From: Aureimonas phyllosphaerae
GTDB taxonomy: Bacteria > Pseudomonadota > Alphaproteobacteria > Rhizobiales > Rhizobiaceae
Direction: 5' to 3'
Assembly (NCBI RefSeq): GCF_900113065.1
Contig: NZ_FOOA01000015.1
Coordinates: 48,295 to 112,294 of the forward strand
DNA: 64,000 bases
The notes beneath the pieces are model-generated. The model worked only from the letters and a program-made list of their open reading frames with translations, ran no database searches and had not been told where the DNA came from. Both the position numbers and the translations under genes were made by a program. Positions 1-8,482 of the stretch are shown here, piece by piece; position 1 is the stretch's first letter; each line of letters begins with the position of its first letter.

Positions 1-93
1 TTGGGCACCCGCCCCGATGCTCCGGCGAGCCGGTCTTGTGAGCCTCCGCTCGAGGCGAAATCGTCCATTACCGACGGAGGATTGCCCCTGCCG

Positions 94-1251
94 TCAGCCC
101 TCGATCGCATGCGGCACGAAGCGCGACAGGTTGCGGGTGATGCGCGAGCGGTCCTCGCGGATGCCGAGCCCGGCCGCCTCGTTGCCGACGACCCAGGCGC
201 CGAGCACCGCGAACTGCCCCTCGGCCTCGAACAGCGGCGTCAGTTCCTGGACGATGGCAGGCCCCGCGCCGTAATCGCCGTCCGTCGCCTCGGCTTCGCG
301 GCCGCCTTCGAGGATCGCGATGTTCTCGCCCTCGCGCGAGAAGAAGGGCTTGCGCACGGAGCGCTCGAGCGAGCCGGCGCGCGGGTCGTCCCGGAAGAAG
401 GCCGGCAGGAGGTTGGGATGGCCGGGATGGCGCTCCCAGAGAAGCGGCAGGATGCCCTTGTTCGAGAGGATCGCCTTCCAGCCTGGCTCGACCCACTGCG
501 TTCCCGAGCCCGGGAGATGGCGCGCGAAGGGCTCGCGCATCATGTCCTCCCACGGATAGAGCTTGAAGCAGCGGTCGATGACGCGCTCGTTCGGGTCGGT
601 GAAGCGACCGATCGCGTCGACGCCGATCGAGCCCATGTCGATGAGGGCCGTATGGTGCCCGGCCTGCACGGCGCAGTCCATGAGATAGGCCGCGGTCCCG
701 CGGTCCTCGTCGCTCGCCGTCACTGCCGCGAAGTGGAAGATGCGGTCCGCCGGAAACGCCGCGAAGGCCGAGACGAGGCTCTCCTGCAGGAGGTTGAACT
801 GGTCGGCGTCGCCGGGCAGGCGCCCGAGCGCGATCTGGTCGGTCAGCCAGTTGTGCTGGAAATAGGCCGCCTCGAAGATGCCGGTCGGCGTATCGGCGTT
901 GTATTCGAGAAGCTTGGCGGGCCCGCGCCCGTCATAGGCGAGGTCGAAGCGGCCGTATAGCGAGGGCTCTCGCTCGCGGAACGACCGGCGCACGAATTCG
1001 AACTGCTCCGGCGGGATGTCGAGGCGCGCCATCAGCGCGTCGGACGCGGCGACCTCCGCCGCGAGGTCGAGGCAGAGCGCATGCAGCGCCTGCGTCGGGG
1101 TCTCGATCTCCGCCTCGATCTCGGCGAGGCTGAAGCCGTAGTAGGTGTCGTCCAGCCAGTAGGGCTCGCCGTACATCTCGTGGAAGCCGAAGCCGACGGC
1201 CTCGGCCGTTCGCTGCCAGCCCTCGCGCGGCTCGATGCGTCGACGCTCCAC
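94..1251 (-). CDS. yjfC: Glutathionylspermidine synthase-like ATP-grasp protein (YjfC/YgiC family)
   Basis: The 385-residue protein has the glutathionylspermidine synthase preATP-grasp/ATP-grasp fold. Visible family motifs are LLEYNADTPT (about residues 114-123) and KPFFSREGENI (301-311). The bifunctional E. coli Gsp enzyme has an N-terminal amidase domain that is absent here, as in YjfC and YgiC. Members of this stand-alone group are thought to ligate a peptide or amine to an acceptor, but the substrate is unknown. I chose the GTG start at 1251 because it lies 2 bases after the stop of the DUF1190 gene and gives the typical N-terminus (RRRIEPREGWQ). It is the last gene of a minus-strand operon with DUF2491, DUF350 and DUF1190. 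The family is certain; the reaction is not. Confidence 0.88.
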   Translation of the reverse strand: MERRRIEPREGWQRTAEAVGFGFHEMYGEPYWLDDTYYGFSLAEIEAEIETPTQALHALCLDLAAEVAASDALMARLDIPPEQFEFVRRSFREREPSLYGRFDLAYDGRGPAKLLEYNADTPTGIFEAAYFQHNWLTDQIALGRLPGDADQFNLLQESLVSAFAAFPADRIFHFAAVTASDEDRGTAAYLMDCAVQAGHHTALIDMGSIGVDAIGRFTDPNERVIDRCFKLYPWEDMMREPFARHLPGSGTQWVEPGWKAILSNKGILPLLWERHPGHPNLLPAFFRDDPRAGSLERSVRKPFFSREGENIAILEGGREAEATDGDYGAGPAIVQELTPLFEAEGQFAVLGAWVVGNEAAGLGIREDRSRITRNLSRFVPHAIEG

Positions 1252-1253
1252 CC

Positions 1254-1832
1254 TCAGCCGCCGAAGGAGAAGCCGCCGCGGCTCGACGACAGGCCGCCGA
1301 AGCCGCTGCGCGAGACGGTGCGGGTGTTGACGTTGGCGGGGCGCGGCGTCGCGGTCTGCGTGCCGATCACCGGGTCGGAGCGGTAGGTCGTGCCGTTCCG
1401 CCCGGTGAAGATCGGCGTCGGGCGCGTGTAGGAGCCGCCGCCGACATAGCGGCCGTAGGAGTTGTAATCCGTCATCCGCTGCACGGCGGAGGAGATGAGA
1501 TAGCCGGTCATGAAGGGCAGGAAGAAGCTGCCCCCGCCGGTGCCGCCGGCCTCTTCGCGCGGCACCTCCATGCAGCGCCCGGCGCCGTATTCGGTCTCGC
1601 AGGCAGCCTTGCCGTCGAACTTGGGCGCGTCGCGCAGGTGCCGGCTGAGCGCCGTTTGATACTCGGCGTTGCAGATGCCCTGGTCGAAGCCGGCCTCGAT
1701 GCACTGCGCCGGCGAGGTGAAGAGCGTGTTGTCGGAGGGCTCGTCGCCGCAGCCCGACAGCGCCAGACCGCCGGCGGCGATGGTGCCGAGCGCCAAGAGC
1801 GGCGGCCGTTGGGAGAGGAAGCGTCGGGTCAT
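1254..1832 (-). CDS. yjfM: DUF1190 lipoprotein (YjfM/YgiB family)
   Basis: This is a 192-residue protein with an N-terminal signal and the lipobox LALSGC, giving a predicted lipidated Cys28. The central region has several Cys residues (QCIEAGF, GICNAEY, ACETEYG, RCMEVP), as in the DUF1190 family. The C-terminal 20 residues or so are a Gly/Ser/Phe-rich low-complexity tail ending in Gly-Gly. Homologues are always next to the ATP-grasp YjfC/YgiC protein, and here only 2 bases separate the two genes. The tail may be an acceptor for the neighbouring ligase, but that is inference. Biochemical function is unknown. Confidence 0.85.
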   Translation of the reverse strand: MTRRFLSQRPPLLALGTIAAGGLALSGCGDEPSDNTLFTSPAQCIEAGFDQGICNAEYQTALSRHLRDAPKFDGKAACETEYGAGRCMEVPREEAGGTGGGSFFLPFMTGYLISSAVQRMTDYNSYGRYVGGGSYTRPTPIFTGRNGTTYRSDPVIGTQTATPRPANVNTRTVSRSGFGGLSSSRGGFSFGG

Positions 1833-1842
1833 GGCCGCATCC

Positions 1843-2244
1843 TCAGTAGGTCATGCAGGCGGCGTTGAGCATGCCGATCGCCAGCGAGATGCCGGCCGAC
1901 CACAGCCCGCCGGCCATCTCGCCGTTCGTGATCCGCCGGGGAAGCCCGCGCATCGTCAGGCAGGCGACGGCAAAGGCGATCGCCTGGAACACGGCGCCGA
2001 TCAGCGCCCAGATCACGAAGTCGGCGAGCGAGACGGAGTTCGCCGCGGCCGAGGCGAGCGGCAGGGAGAAGCCGAGGATCGCGCCGAGGAAGGCGACGAC
2101 CGCCGTCGCGTTGCCGGTGCGGATCAGCGTCAGCTCGTGCTGCGGCGTCAGGGCGGAATAGAGAACGGAAAAGGCGGCGAGCGAGCCGAGCCCGGTGGCG
2201 AAGTAGGCGAGAAAGGCCGGCAGGCCTGCGACGTAGCCGAACAT
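1843..2244 (-). CDS. yjfL: DUF350 inner-membrane protein (YjfL family)
   Basis: This 133-residue integral membrane protein has four predicted hydrophobic segments (roughly residues 8-30, 43-66, 72-95 and 108-130), the DUF350 arrangement. It lies 10 bases upstream of the DUF1190 gene and 43 bases downstream of the DUF2491 gene, in the same minus-strand operon. In E. coli the equivalent YjfL sits in the yjfIJKLMC operon beside a PspA paralogue. Its role is unknown; an envelope partner of the lipoprotein and the PspA-like protein is the reasonable inference. Confidence 0.85.
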   Translation of the reverse strand: MFGYVAGLPAFLAYFATGLGSLAAFSVLYSALTPQHELTLIRTGNATAVVAFLGAILGFSLPLASAAANSVSLADFVIWALIGAVFQAIAFAVACLTMRGLPRRITNGEMAGGLWSAGISLAIGMLNAACMTY

Positions 2245-2287
2245 GCTGCGGGAGGTCCTTGTTGTCAGAAGAGGGGGCGCGCTGGGA

Positions 2288-2953
2288 TCACAGGCGGCGC
2301 ACGTCGGCCGCCATCAGGCCGTAGCCGAGGATGAACTCGATTGAGGAGCCTTGCGAGGCCGCCGTGCCGAGATCGCGCTCGATGTTGATCAGGAGCATCT
2401 CGCGCGCCTGGCCGAGCGGGCGGGCGTAGAGCATGCAGGACTGATGGATCTCGCGCCGGCTCTGGCCGTCGTTCACGGTCTCGACGAACTCCACGAGGTC
2501 GGCGCGCCCCGCCCCGTCGCCCCAGAAGCGCTCGAAGACGATGCCGTCCGCGTCGTAGCGCGGTTGGCCGATGAGGCCCAAGGGCCCGCGCCAGCGCGCC
2601 CAGTCCGCCGCGCCCGCCGGCACCACCGAGTCCCACGGCTGGTAGAGGCTGACGTCGAGAAGCTCGTCGCCGGGTGCCGCGGACGCCGAGAGGACCTGGA
2701 GCATCGTGTTGTCGTCGGCATAATAGCGCGAGAGGACCGTCTGCGGGTCGAGCCGCGCCTCGCCATAGGCGGCGACCAGCATCACCCCGCCGGCCGGCAG
2801 CGGCATGGCGGGCTCGGCGCCCGCCGTCATCGCCTGGAGGCTGAGGGTGTCGATCTCGATGCCGCCGCTGATGGCGACGCCGAGCGGCCCGTATTCCGCG
2901 GGCAGCGCCGCCGCGTTTTCACCCGATCCCCAGCCGAAGAAGCGTCCGATCAT
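2288..2953 (-). CDS. yjfK: DUF2491 family protein (YjfK-like)
   Basis: This is a 221-residue cytoplasmic protein of the DUF2491 family. It has no signal peptide or membrane segment. The ATG at 2953 (MIGRFFGWG) is preferred over upstream in-frame codons because a purine-rich AAGGTGGA precedes it and it matches the family N-terminus. It is the first gene of the minus-strand arm (yjfK-L-M-C) and is divergent from the DUF2170/PspA pair across about 95 bp. Function is unknown; conserved linkage to PspA-like proteins suggests membrane stress or envelope maintenance. Confidence 0.82.
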   Translation of the reverse strand: MIGRFFGWGSGENAAALPAEYGPLGVAISGGIEIDTLSLQAMTAGAEPAMPLPAGGVMLVAAYGEARLDPQTVLSRYYADDNTMLQVLSASAAPGDELLDVSLYQPWDSVVPAGAADWARWRGPLGLIGQPRYDADGIVFERFWGDGAGRADLVEFVETVNDGQSRREIHQSCMLYARPLGQAREMLLINIERDLGTAASQGSSIEFILGYGLMAADVRRL

Positions 2954-3048
2954 CCGCGTTCCACCTTGTGCCGCTCGCTGCAACCCTTATGACATGCCGG
3001 CCGCCCGACGGAAGGGCGACGACGGTTCGAGACGGGAGTTTGAGAGAC
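2954..3048. promoter_or_regulatory. Divergent intergenic region between the two yjf arms
   Basis: These 95 bases separate the divergent starts of the DUF2491 and DUF2170 genes and must hold both promoters. I see no convincing sigma-70 hexamers, so no specific sites are placed. Confidence 0.4.
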
Positions 3049-3474
3049 ATGGCCAACTGGAATCTCGCATCCCTGACGGAGCTTTTCGCCTCCGATCCCC
3101 CCGCGCTCGGAGACGTCGACGTCTCGATCGAGGGCGACGTCCTGCGGGTCACCCTGAAGGAAAAGGGCCATCTCGACGTCTTCGTCGTCGCGGGCGGCGA
3201 GCAGATCCTCGCCAGCGTCATGCTGGCGCCCGCCGACAGCGTGCCCGAGCGCAGCGCCTTCGAGCGCCTCGCGCTCAAGACGCACAAGCTCGTGCCGCTT
3301 TCCACCTTCGGCATCTCGATCGTGAACGGGCAGGAGTGGTACGAACTCTTCGGCTCGCTCTCGGCCCGCTCGTCGGCCGAGGTCGTGGTCGAGGAGGTCG
3401 CGGTGCTCGCCGGCAACGCCGAGGACGCGGCCCGCCTCATCGAGGAATGGCGCAACGGGGAGATCGCGGCATGA
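3049..3474 (+). CDS. yjfI: DUF2170 family protein (YjfI-like)
   Basis: The 141-residue acidic, soluble protein (MANWNLASLTELF...) belongs to DUF2170, the family of E. coli YjfI. I chose the internal ATG at 3049 because it is preceded by a GAG-rich site and starts the conserved domain; an upstream in-frame extension is unsupported. The stop overlaps the start of the PspA-like gene (ATGA), so the two are translationally coupled. Function is unknown, but the strict pairing suggests a regulator or chaperone of the PspA-like protein. Confidence 0.85.
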   Translation: MANWNLASLTELFASDPPALGDVDVSIEGDVLRVTLKEKGHLDVFVVAGGEQILASVMLAPADSVPERSAFERLALKTHKLVPLSTFGISIVNGQEWYELFGSLSARSSAEVVVEEVAVLAGNAEDAARLIEEWRNGEIAA

Positions 3475-4217
3475 GCGTCTGGGGCAAACTCTTCTCGGCC
3501 GTGCGTGGCGGCATCAACGAGGCGGCCGAAAGCGCGGCGGACACGCAGGCGCTGCGCATCCTCGACCAGGAGATCCGCGACGCCGACAATGCGCTCCGCA
3601 AGGCGCGCTCCGACCTCGCCGGCGTCATGGCGACGGCCAAGGCGCTCGGCCGCCGCGTCGACGAGGCCCGCGCCAAGGACCAGAAGGATCTCGAATCGGC
3701 ACGCGCGGCGATGGCGGCCGGCCGCGAGGACCTCGCCCGCCAGCTTGCCGACCGCATGTCGCGCAACCGCGCCGACATGGCCCGCGACGAGGCCGAGCTG
3801 CAGCGCCTGCAGGGTGCGCAGTCGCAGATGCTGCGGGCCGTGCAGGACACCGAGACGCGCATCCAGACGATGCGCCGCGAGGTGGAAGGCGTGAAGGCGA
3901 ACGAGTCGCTCCTCCAGGCGCAGTCGGCGATCGCCTCCAGCCATGCCGGCGTCAACTCGCGTCTCGGCAGCGCGATGGAATCGCTCGAGCGCGTCAAGAA
4001 GCGGCAGGAGGCCATGGCGGGACGGCTCGAGGCGGGCGCCGAGCTTCAGGCGCTGCAGAGCGGCTCCTCGCTCGACCAGGCGCTTCTGGAAGCGGGGATC
4101 GGCGGCAACCGGTCCTCGTCGGACGACATCTTCGCCGAGATCACGCGTGGCGAGGCTCCGAAGGCGATCTCCTCCGAGGCGCCGAGCGTCGGCATCACGT
4201 ATCGGCCGAAGCCCTGA
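3471..4217 (+). CDS. yjfJ: PspA/IM30 family protein (YjfJ-like)
   Basis: This is a 248-residue PspA/Vipp1 (ESCRT-III-like) protein. It has a short amphipathic N-terminus (MSVWGKLFSAVRGGINEAAE) and then long heptad-rich alpha-helical coiled coils to about residue 200. The Asp/Glu/Arg/Ala-rich helices (DQEIRDADNALRKARSDLAG) are typical. Family members coat the inner membrane and respond to envelope damage. The start overlaps the DUF2170 stop by 4 bases. With the divergent DUF2491/DUF350/DUF1190/ATP-grasp genes it reconstitutes the E. coli yjfIJKLMC set. It is YjfJ-like rather than the pspFABC PspA, since no pspB, pspC or pspF is present. Confidence 0.9.
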   Translation: MSVWGKLFSAVRGGINEAAESAADTQALRILDQEIRDADNALRKARSDLAGVMATAKALGRRVDEARAKDQKDLESARAAMAAGREDLARQLADRMSRNRADMARDEAELQRLQGAQSQMLRAVQDTETRIQTMRREVEGVKANESLLQAQSAIASSHAGVNSRLGSAMESLERVKKRQEAMAGRLEAGAELQALQSGSSLDQALLEAGIGGNRSSSDDIFAEITRGEAPKAISSEAPSVGITYRPKP

Positions 4218-5091
4218 ACCGCAGTCCCCGCGACTGACGAGGATCGACCCGATCGGGACCCGTCTGGGACACGATGAAGTCGATACTCCCGGTCGTTTGC
4301 CGGGTTGGCGGAGCGGCCTCGGCCGCTCCCTTGCGGGAGCTTCAGGCCGTCTGCGAGCCGGCGAAGATCCTGTTTGATCGCTGGCATCGATGGAGCGAGA
4401 CGGACGCTTCGACCTGTCCCCATACCCGGAACGAACCGACTGGGCCTCCGGATGGAATGCCACGCCAGGGCCAACCCTTGGCATCGACACCGACAAGCGA
4501 ACTGGGCCGTTCGGTTCGCACATCTCATCCGGATGGGTCGCGCGGCATCGGCGGACGTCATATCTGTCGATATCCGTCGTCCATGAGCCCCGGACCTTCA
4601 GCGGCTGCGGCCAATTGCCGGCAGGCCTTCTTGCCGCTGCCCCGAAACGCCTTCGCCGCGCGGCTTCCTGGGAGACTTCGTATTCCCGCGCTTGGCGAGG
4701 CCGCCCGATCCGACGCATGCCGCCGGGCGTGCGGTCGGGTGAGGTAACCCCATCCTCGGTTCTCACCCGACGTTCCGGAACCCGGCAGCACGACCACACG
4801 TCGGCCCGTCCGAAACTCGGCCGGGGGTTCGAAGTTGCGGAAGCGAACTCGGTGCTCTCTTACGCCCGAAGGACACGCCCCTTGCGACCGGGATCGCAGA
4901 GCCCAACCCCCTTCCCGATCCCCGAAACAGCCGCACCGCGGAGGCGGAAACCAGACACCTCGACACGGCCCCCTCTCCCGCGCGCCTGCCCCTTCGCCGC
5001 CCTCCCACCCTGCCCGACCGCGGCGGCTTGCCAGAAGGCGTAACGGCGGGTACTGCTGCCCGCAACAAGGGAAGGTTGCCTTATTAAATTC
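4218..5091. other. 874-bp stretch with no supported gene
   Basis: No ORF here has a recognisable protein; the open frames on both strands are rich in Arg, Pro and Ser and look like GC-rich noise. The only clear structure is a short perfect palindrome at 4310-4329. I found no tRNA cloverleaf or ncRNA. It could be a decayed gene or a long 5' region for the following transporter. Confidence 0.5.
4310..4329. repeat. Perfect short inverted repeat (hairpin)
   Basis: Arms GGAGCGGCC (4310-4318) and GGCCGCTCC (4321-4329) flank a TC loop, giving a 9-bp stem about 90 bases after the PspA-like stop. There is no T-tract, so it is not a classical Rho-independent terminator. It may stabilise the 3' end of the mRNA or be a REP-like element. 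Confidence 0.45.
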
Positions 5092-6045
5092 TTGGGTTCG
5101 GTGTCCGCGTTCGTGGGAAGAACGTTCGCAGTCTGGGTCATCGTGTTCGCCGCGCTCGGCTTCTTCCTGCCCGCCGCCTTCCGGCCTGTCGCGCCCTACA
5201 TCGTGACGCTCCTCGGTATCATCATGTTCGGCATGGGGCTCACCCTGTCGCTCGACGACTTCCGCGAGGTCGGCCGCCGTCCCTTCGACGTCGGCGTCGG
5301 CGTGCTCGGACAGTTCCTGATCATGCCGCTCGTGGCGGTTCTCCTGACGCGCATCATCCCGATGTCGCCGGAGGTCGCGGCCGGCGTCATCCTCGTCGGC
5401 TGCTGCCCCGGCGGCACGTCGAGCAACGTGATGACCTATCTCAGCAAGGGCGACGTCGCCCTGAGCGTCGCCTGCACCAGCGTCACCACGCTCCTTGCCC
5501 CGCTGGTCACGCCGTTTCTGGTCTGGCTCTTCGCCAGCCAGTTCCTGCCAGTCGACGCCATGAGCATGTTCGTCAGCATCGTGAAGGTCATCCTCCTGCC
5601 CCTCGCGCTGGGCTTCGCGCTCCAGAAACTCGCCCCGTCGCTCGTGCGGGTGGCCGAGCCCGCCCTGCCCCTCGTCAGCGTCACCGGCATCGTCCTCATC
5701 GTCGCGGCGGTCGTGGCCGTCAATCAGGCAGCCACCGCCGGTTCCGGCCTCCTGATCTTCGCCGTCGTGATCCTGCACAACGGCATCGGCTATGCGCTGG
5801 GGTTCCTGACGGCACGGGCCTGCGGCCTGTCGCTGGCCAAGCGCAAGGCGATCAGCATCGAGGTCGGCATGCAGAACAGCGGTCTCGGCGCGGCCCTGGC
5901 GAGCGCCCACTTCTCGCCGCTGTCCGCCGTTCCCAGCGCGATCTTCAGCGTCTGGCACAACATCTCCGGCGCGCTTCTCGCCAATGTCTATGCGCGGCTG
6001 CGGGACGAGCGGGAGAAGCCGCGAAGCATCGCCCCGGCCGAATGA
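5092..6045 (+). CDS. Bile acid:sodium symporter (BASS/SBF) family transporter
   Basis: This membrane protein of about 317 residues has 9-10 hydrophobic helices and the family signature around VGCCPGGTSSNVMTYLSKGD (about residues 102-121). A second conserved segment lies around IEVGMQNSGLGAALA. BASS proteins are secondary carriers for organic anions (bile acids, 2-oxo acids, pantoate) driven by sodium; the substrate here cannot be told. The start is uncertain: TTG at 5092 gives a normal length, and GTG at 5101 is the alternative. Neither has a well-spaced ribosome-binding site, and the next Met is inside a membrane helix. It is isolated, with no operon partner. Confidence 0.85.
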   Translation: MGSVSAFVGRTFAVWVIVFAALGFFLPAAFRPVAPYIVTLLGIIMFGMGLTLSLDDFREVGRRPFDVGVGVLGQFLIMPLVAVLLTRIIPMSPEVAAGVILVGCCPGGTSSNVMTYLSKGDVALSVACTSVTTLLAPLVTPFLVWLFASQFLPVDAMSMFVSIVKVILLPLALGFALQKLAPSLVRVAEPALPLVSVTGIVLIVAAVVAVNQAATAGSGLLIFAVVILHNGIGYALGFLTARACGLSLAKRKAISIEVGMQNSGLGAALASAHFSPLSAVPSAIFSVWHNISGALLANVYARLRDEREKPRSIAPAE

Positions 6046-6153
6046 GGGCAGCCGCTCGCGGCGCGCAGAATAGCCCTCACGAAGCGTCGATCCTGGCGGT
6101 GGCCGGCAAGGGCCGTGCGCTGCGGCCCTCGTGAAGCGTCGCGTCCGCGATCG

Positions 6154-6375
6154 TCAACGGGCGACGATCCGCTCGGGCTTGCCCTGCATCAGCCACTCGC
6201 CCTCGATCTCGGCGGACGCCCGGGCCCAGAACTCGTGCTCGTGGCCCCAGGGCCGGCCTGCAGCCTCCCACAACTGGTAGGCGCGGTCGCGCACGCGCTT
6301 GCTCATGTCTTCGAGGCAACCGGTGGAAATCGAACAGGCGGCTCCCGTCAGGGGGTGCTGACTCATCATGGTCAT
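6154..6375 (-). CDS. Small DUF2934 domain protein
   Basis: This 73-residue protein contains the DUF2934 motif (VRDRAYQLWEAAGRPWGHEHEFW, about residues 28-50). DUF2934 proteins are small soluble proteins common in Rhizobiales; their role is unknown. Several Met codons near the N-terminus (residues 1, 3, 4 and 24) make the exact start uncertain, and the motif alone would be satisfied by the start at residue 24. It is monocistronic. Confidence 0.7.
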   Translation of the reverse strand: MTMMSQHPLTGAACSISTGCLEDMSKRVRDRAYQLWEAAGRPWGHEHEFWARASAEIEGEWLMQGKPERIVAR

Positions 6376-7741
<1,366 letters not shown>

Positions 7742-7837
7742 CGGGTCGCCGGGCGGTCCCGCCGACCGCCCGCTTGCCGCCGATCCGGGGCCGGTCCGCC
7801 GGCCCCTCCTGCCGCCCGCCCCGTGTCGAGGTCGCCG

Positions 7838-8482
7838 ATGATCCGCCGCCCTGCCCGTCTTGCCGCGCTCGCGCTCATCCTGGCCCTGCCGGGATGCAAG
7901 TTCGTCGAGACCGCGGAACTCGCCGCCCGCGCCGAAGCTGCCGCGAAGCCTGCGGCCGGCTCCGACATCGCCGGCCGCTGGGACGCCGAGATCGTGCCGT
8001 ATCTGGTCGGGAAGGCGAAACCCCTTGGCGAGATCCGCGCCGCGCTCGGGGGCGGGCTCGATGCCGCGGGCCAGACCTTCGGCTATCGCGAGGTGCCGGA
8101 AGGCGCGCCCTGGAACTTTCCGGTCGCGCTCGTCGGCACGATCGTCGAGGCCAACACGAAATCGCGCGCCGCGACCGCCGAGGTCGACACGGACGGCGAC
8201 GGCAAGCCGGATGCGACGCTCCAGCTCGGACCCGTCGTCAAGGGCACCTCGATCCGCGACGTCCTGCCCTTCGTCTCCTTCACGAGCTACGCCAACCAGA
8301 TCGAATATGCCGATGTCGCCAAGGCGCTGAACACGCAGGCCTTCGAGCGCGCCCTGAAGGACCTGCCGCGCGACACGCTGGTCGGATCGCGCGTCGAGGC
8401 GACGGGTGTCTTCACGCTCCGCACGGCAGGCGACAAGCTGGTCGTCACGCCCGTTCTCGTGAAGCTCGGAGCCGGCGCGTGA
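7838..8482 (+). CDS. DUF2291 lipoprotein of sugar ABC operon
   Basis: This is a 214-residue predicted lipoprotein. The signal peptide ends in the lipobox LALPGC with lipidated Cys20. The rest matches DUF2291 (COG5618), a family found almost only inside CUT2 sugar-transport operons of Alphaproteobacteria. The ATG at 7838 is favoured over an in-frame GTG at 7823 because it places the n-region correctly. Its stop overlaps the GTG start of the ATPase gene (GTGA). Function is unknown; an accessory periplasmic component of the transporter is inferred. Confidence 0.85.
   Translation: MIRRPARLAALALILALPGCKFVETAELAARAEAAAKPAAGSDIAGRWDAEIVPYLVGKAKPLGEIRAALGGGLDAAGQTFGYREVPEGAPWNFPVALVGTIVEANTKSRAATAEVDTDGDGKPDATLQLGPVVKGTSIRDVLPFVSFTSYANQIEYADVAKALNTQAFERALKDLPRDTLVGSRVEATGVFTLRTAGDKLVVTPVLVKLGAGA

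Noticed and set aside
94..1704. 536-residue version of the glutathionylspermidine-synthase-like protein
   Set aside because: The N-terminal 150 residues are an Arg-rich out-of-frame shadow of the DUF1190 gene.
2919..4799. Long minus-strand open frame (626 codons) opposite the DUF2170 and PspA genes
   Set aside because: GC-rich antisense shadow; its protein is Arg/Ala/Gly-rich with no family, while the plus-strand genes are clear families with coupled starts.
4840..4870. Possible tRNA T-loop (GGGGGTTCGAAG)
   Set aside because: The stem on the 3' side does not pair and no acceptor or anticodon arm can be drawn.
4390..5043. 217-codon plus-strand frame in the intergenic region
   Set aside because: Composition is Arg/Pro/Ser-rich with no domain, no ribosome-binding site and no homologue that I recognise.
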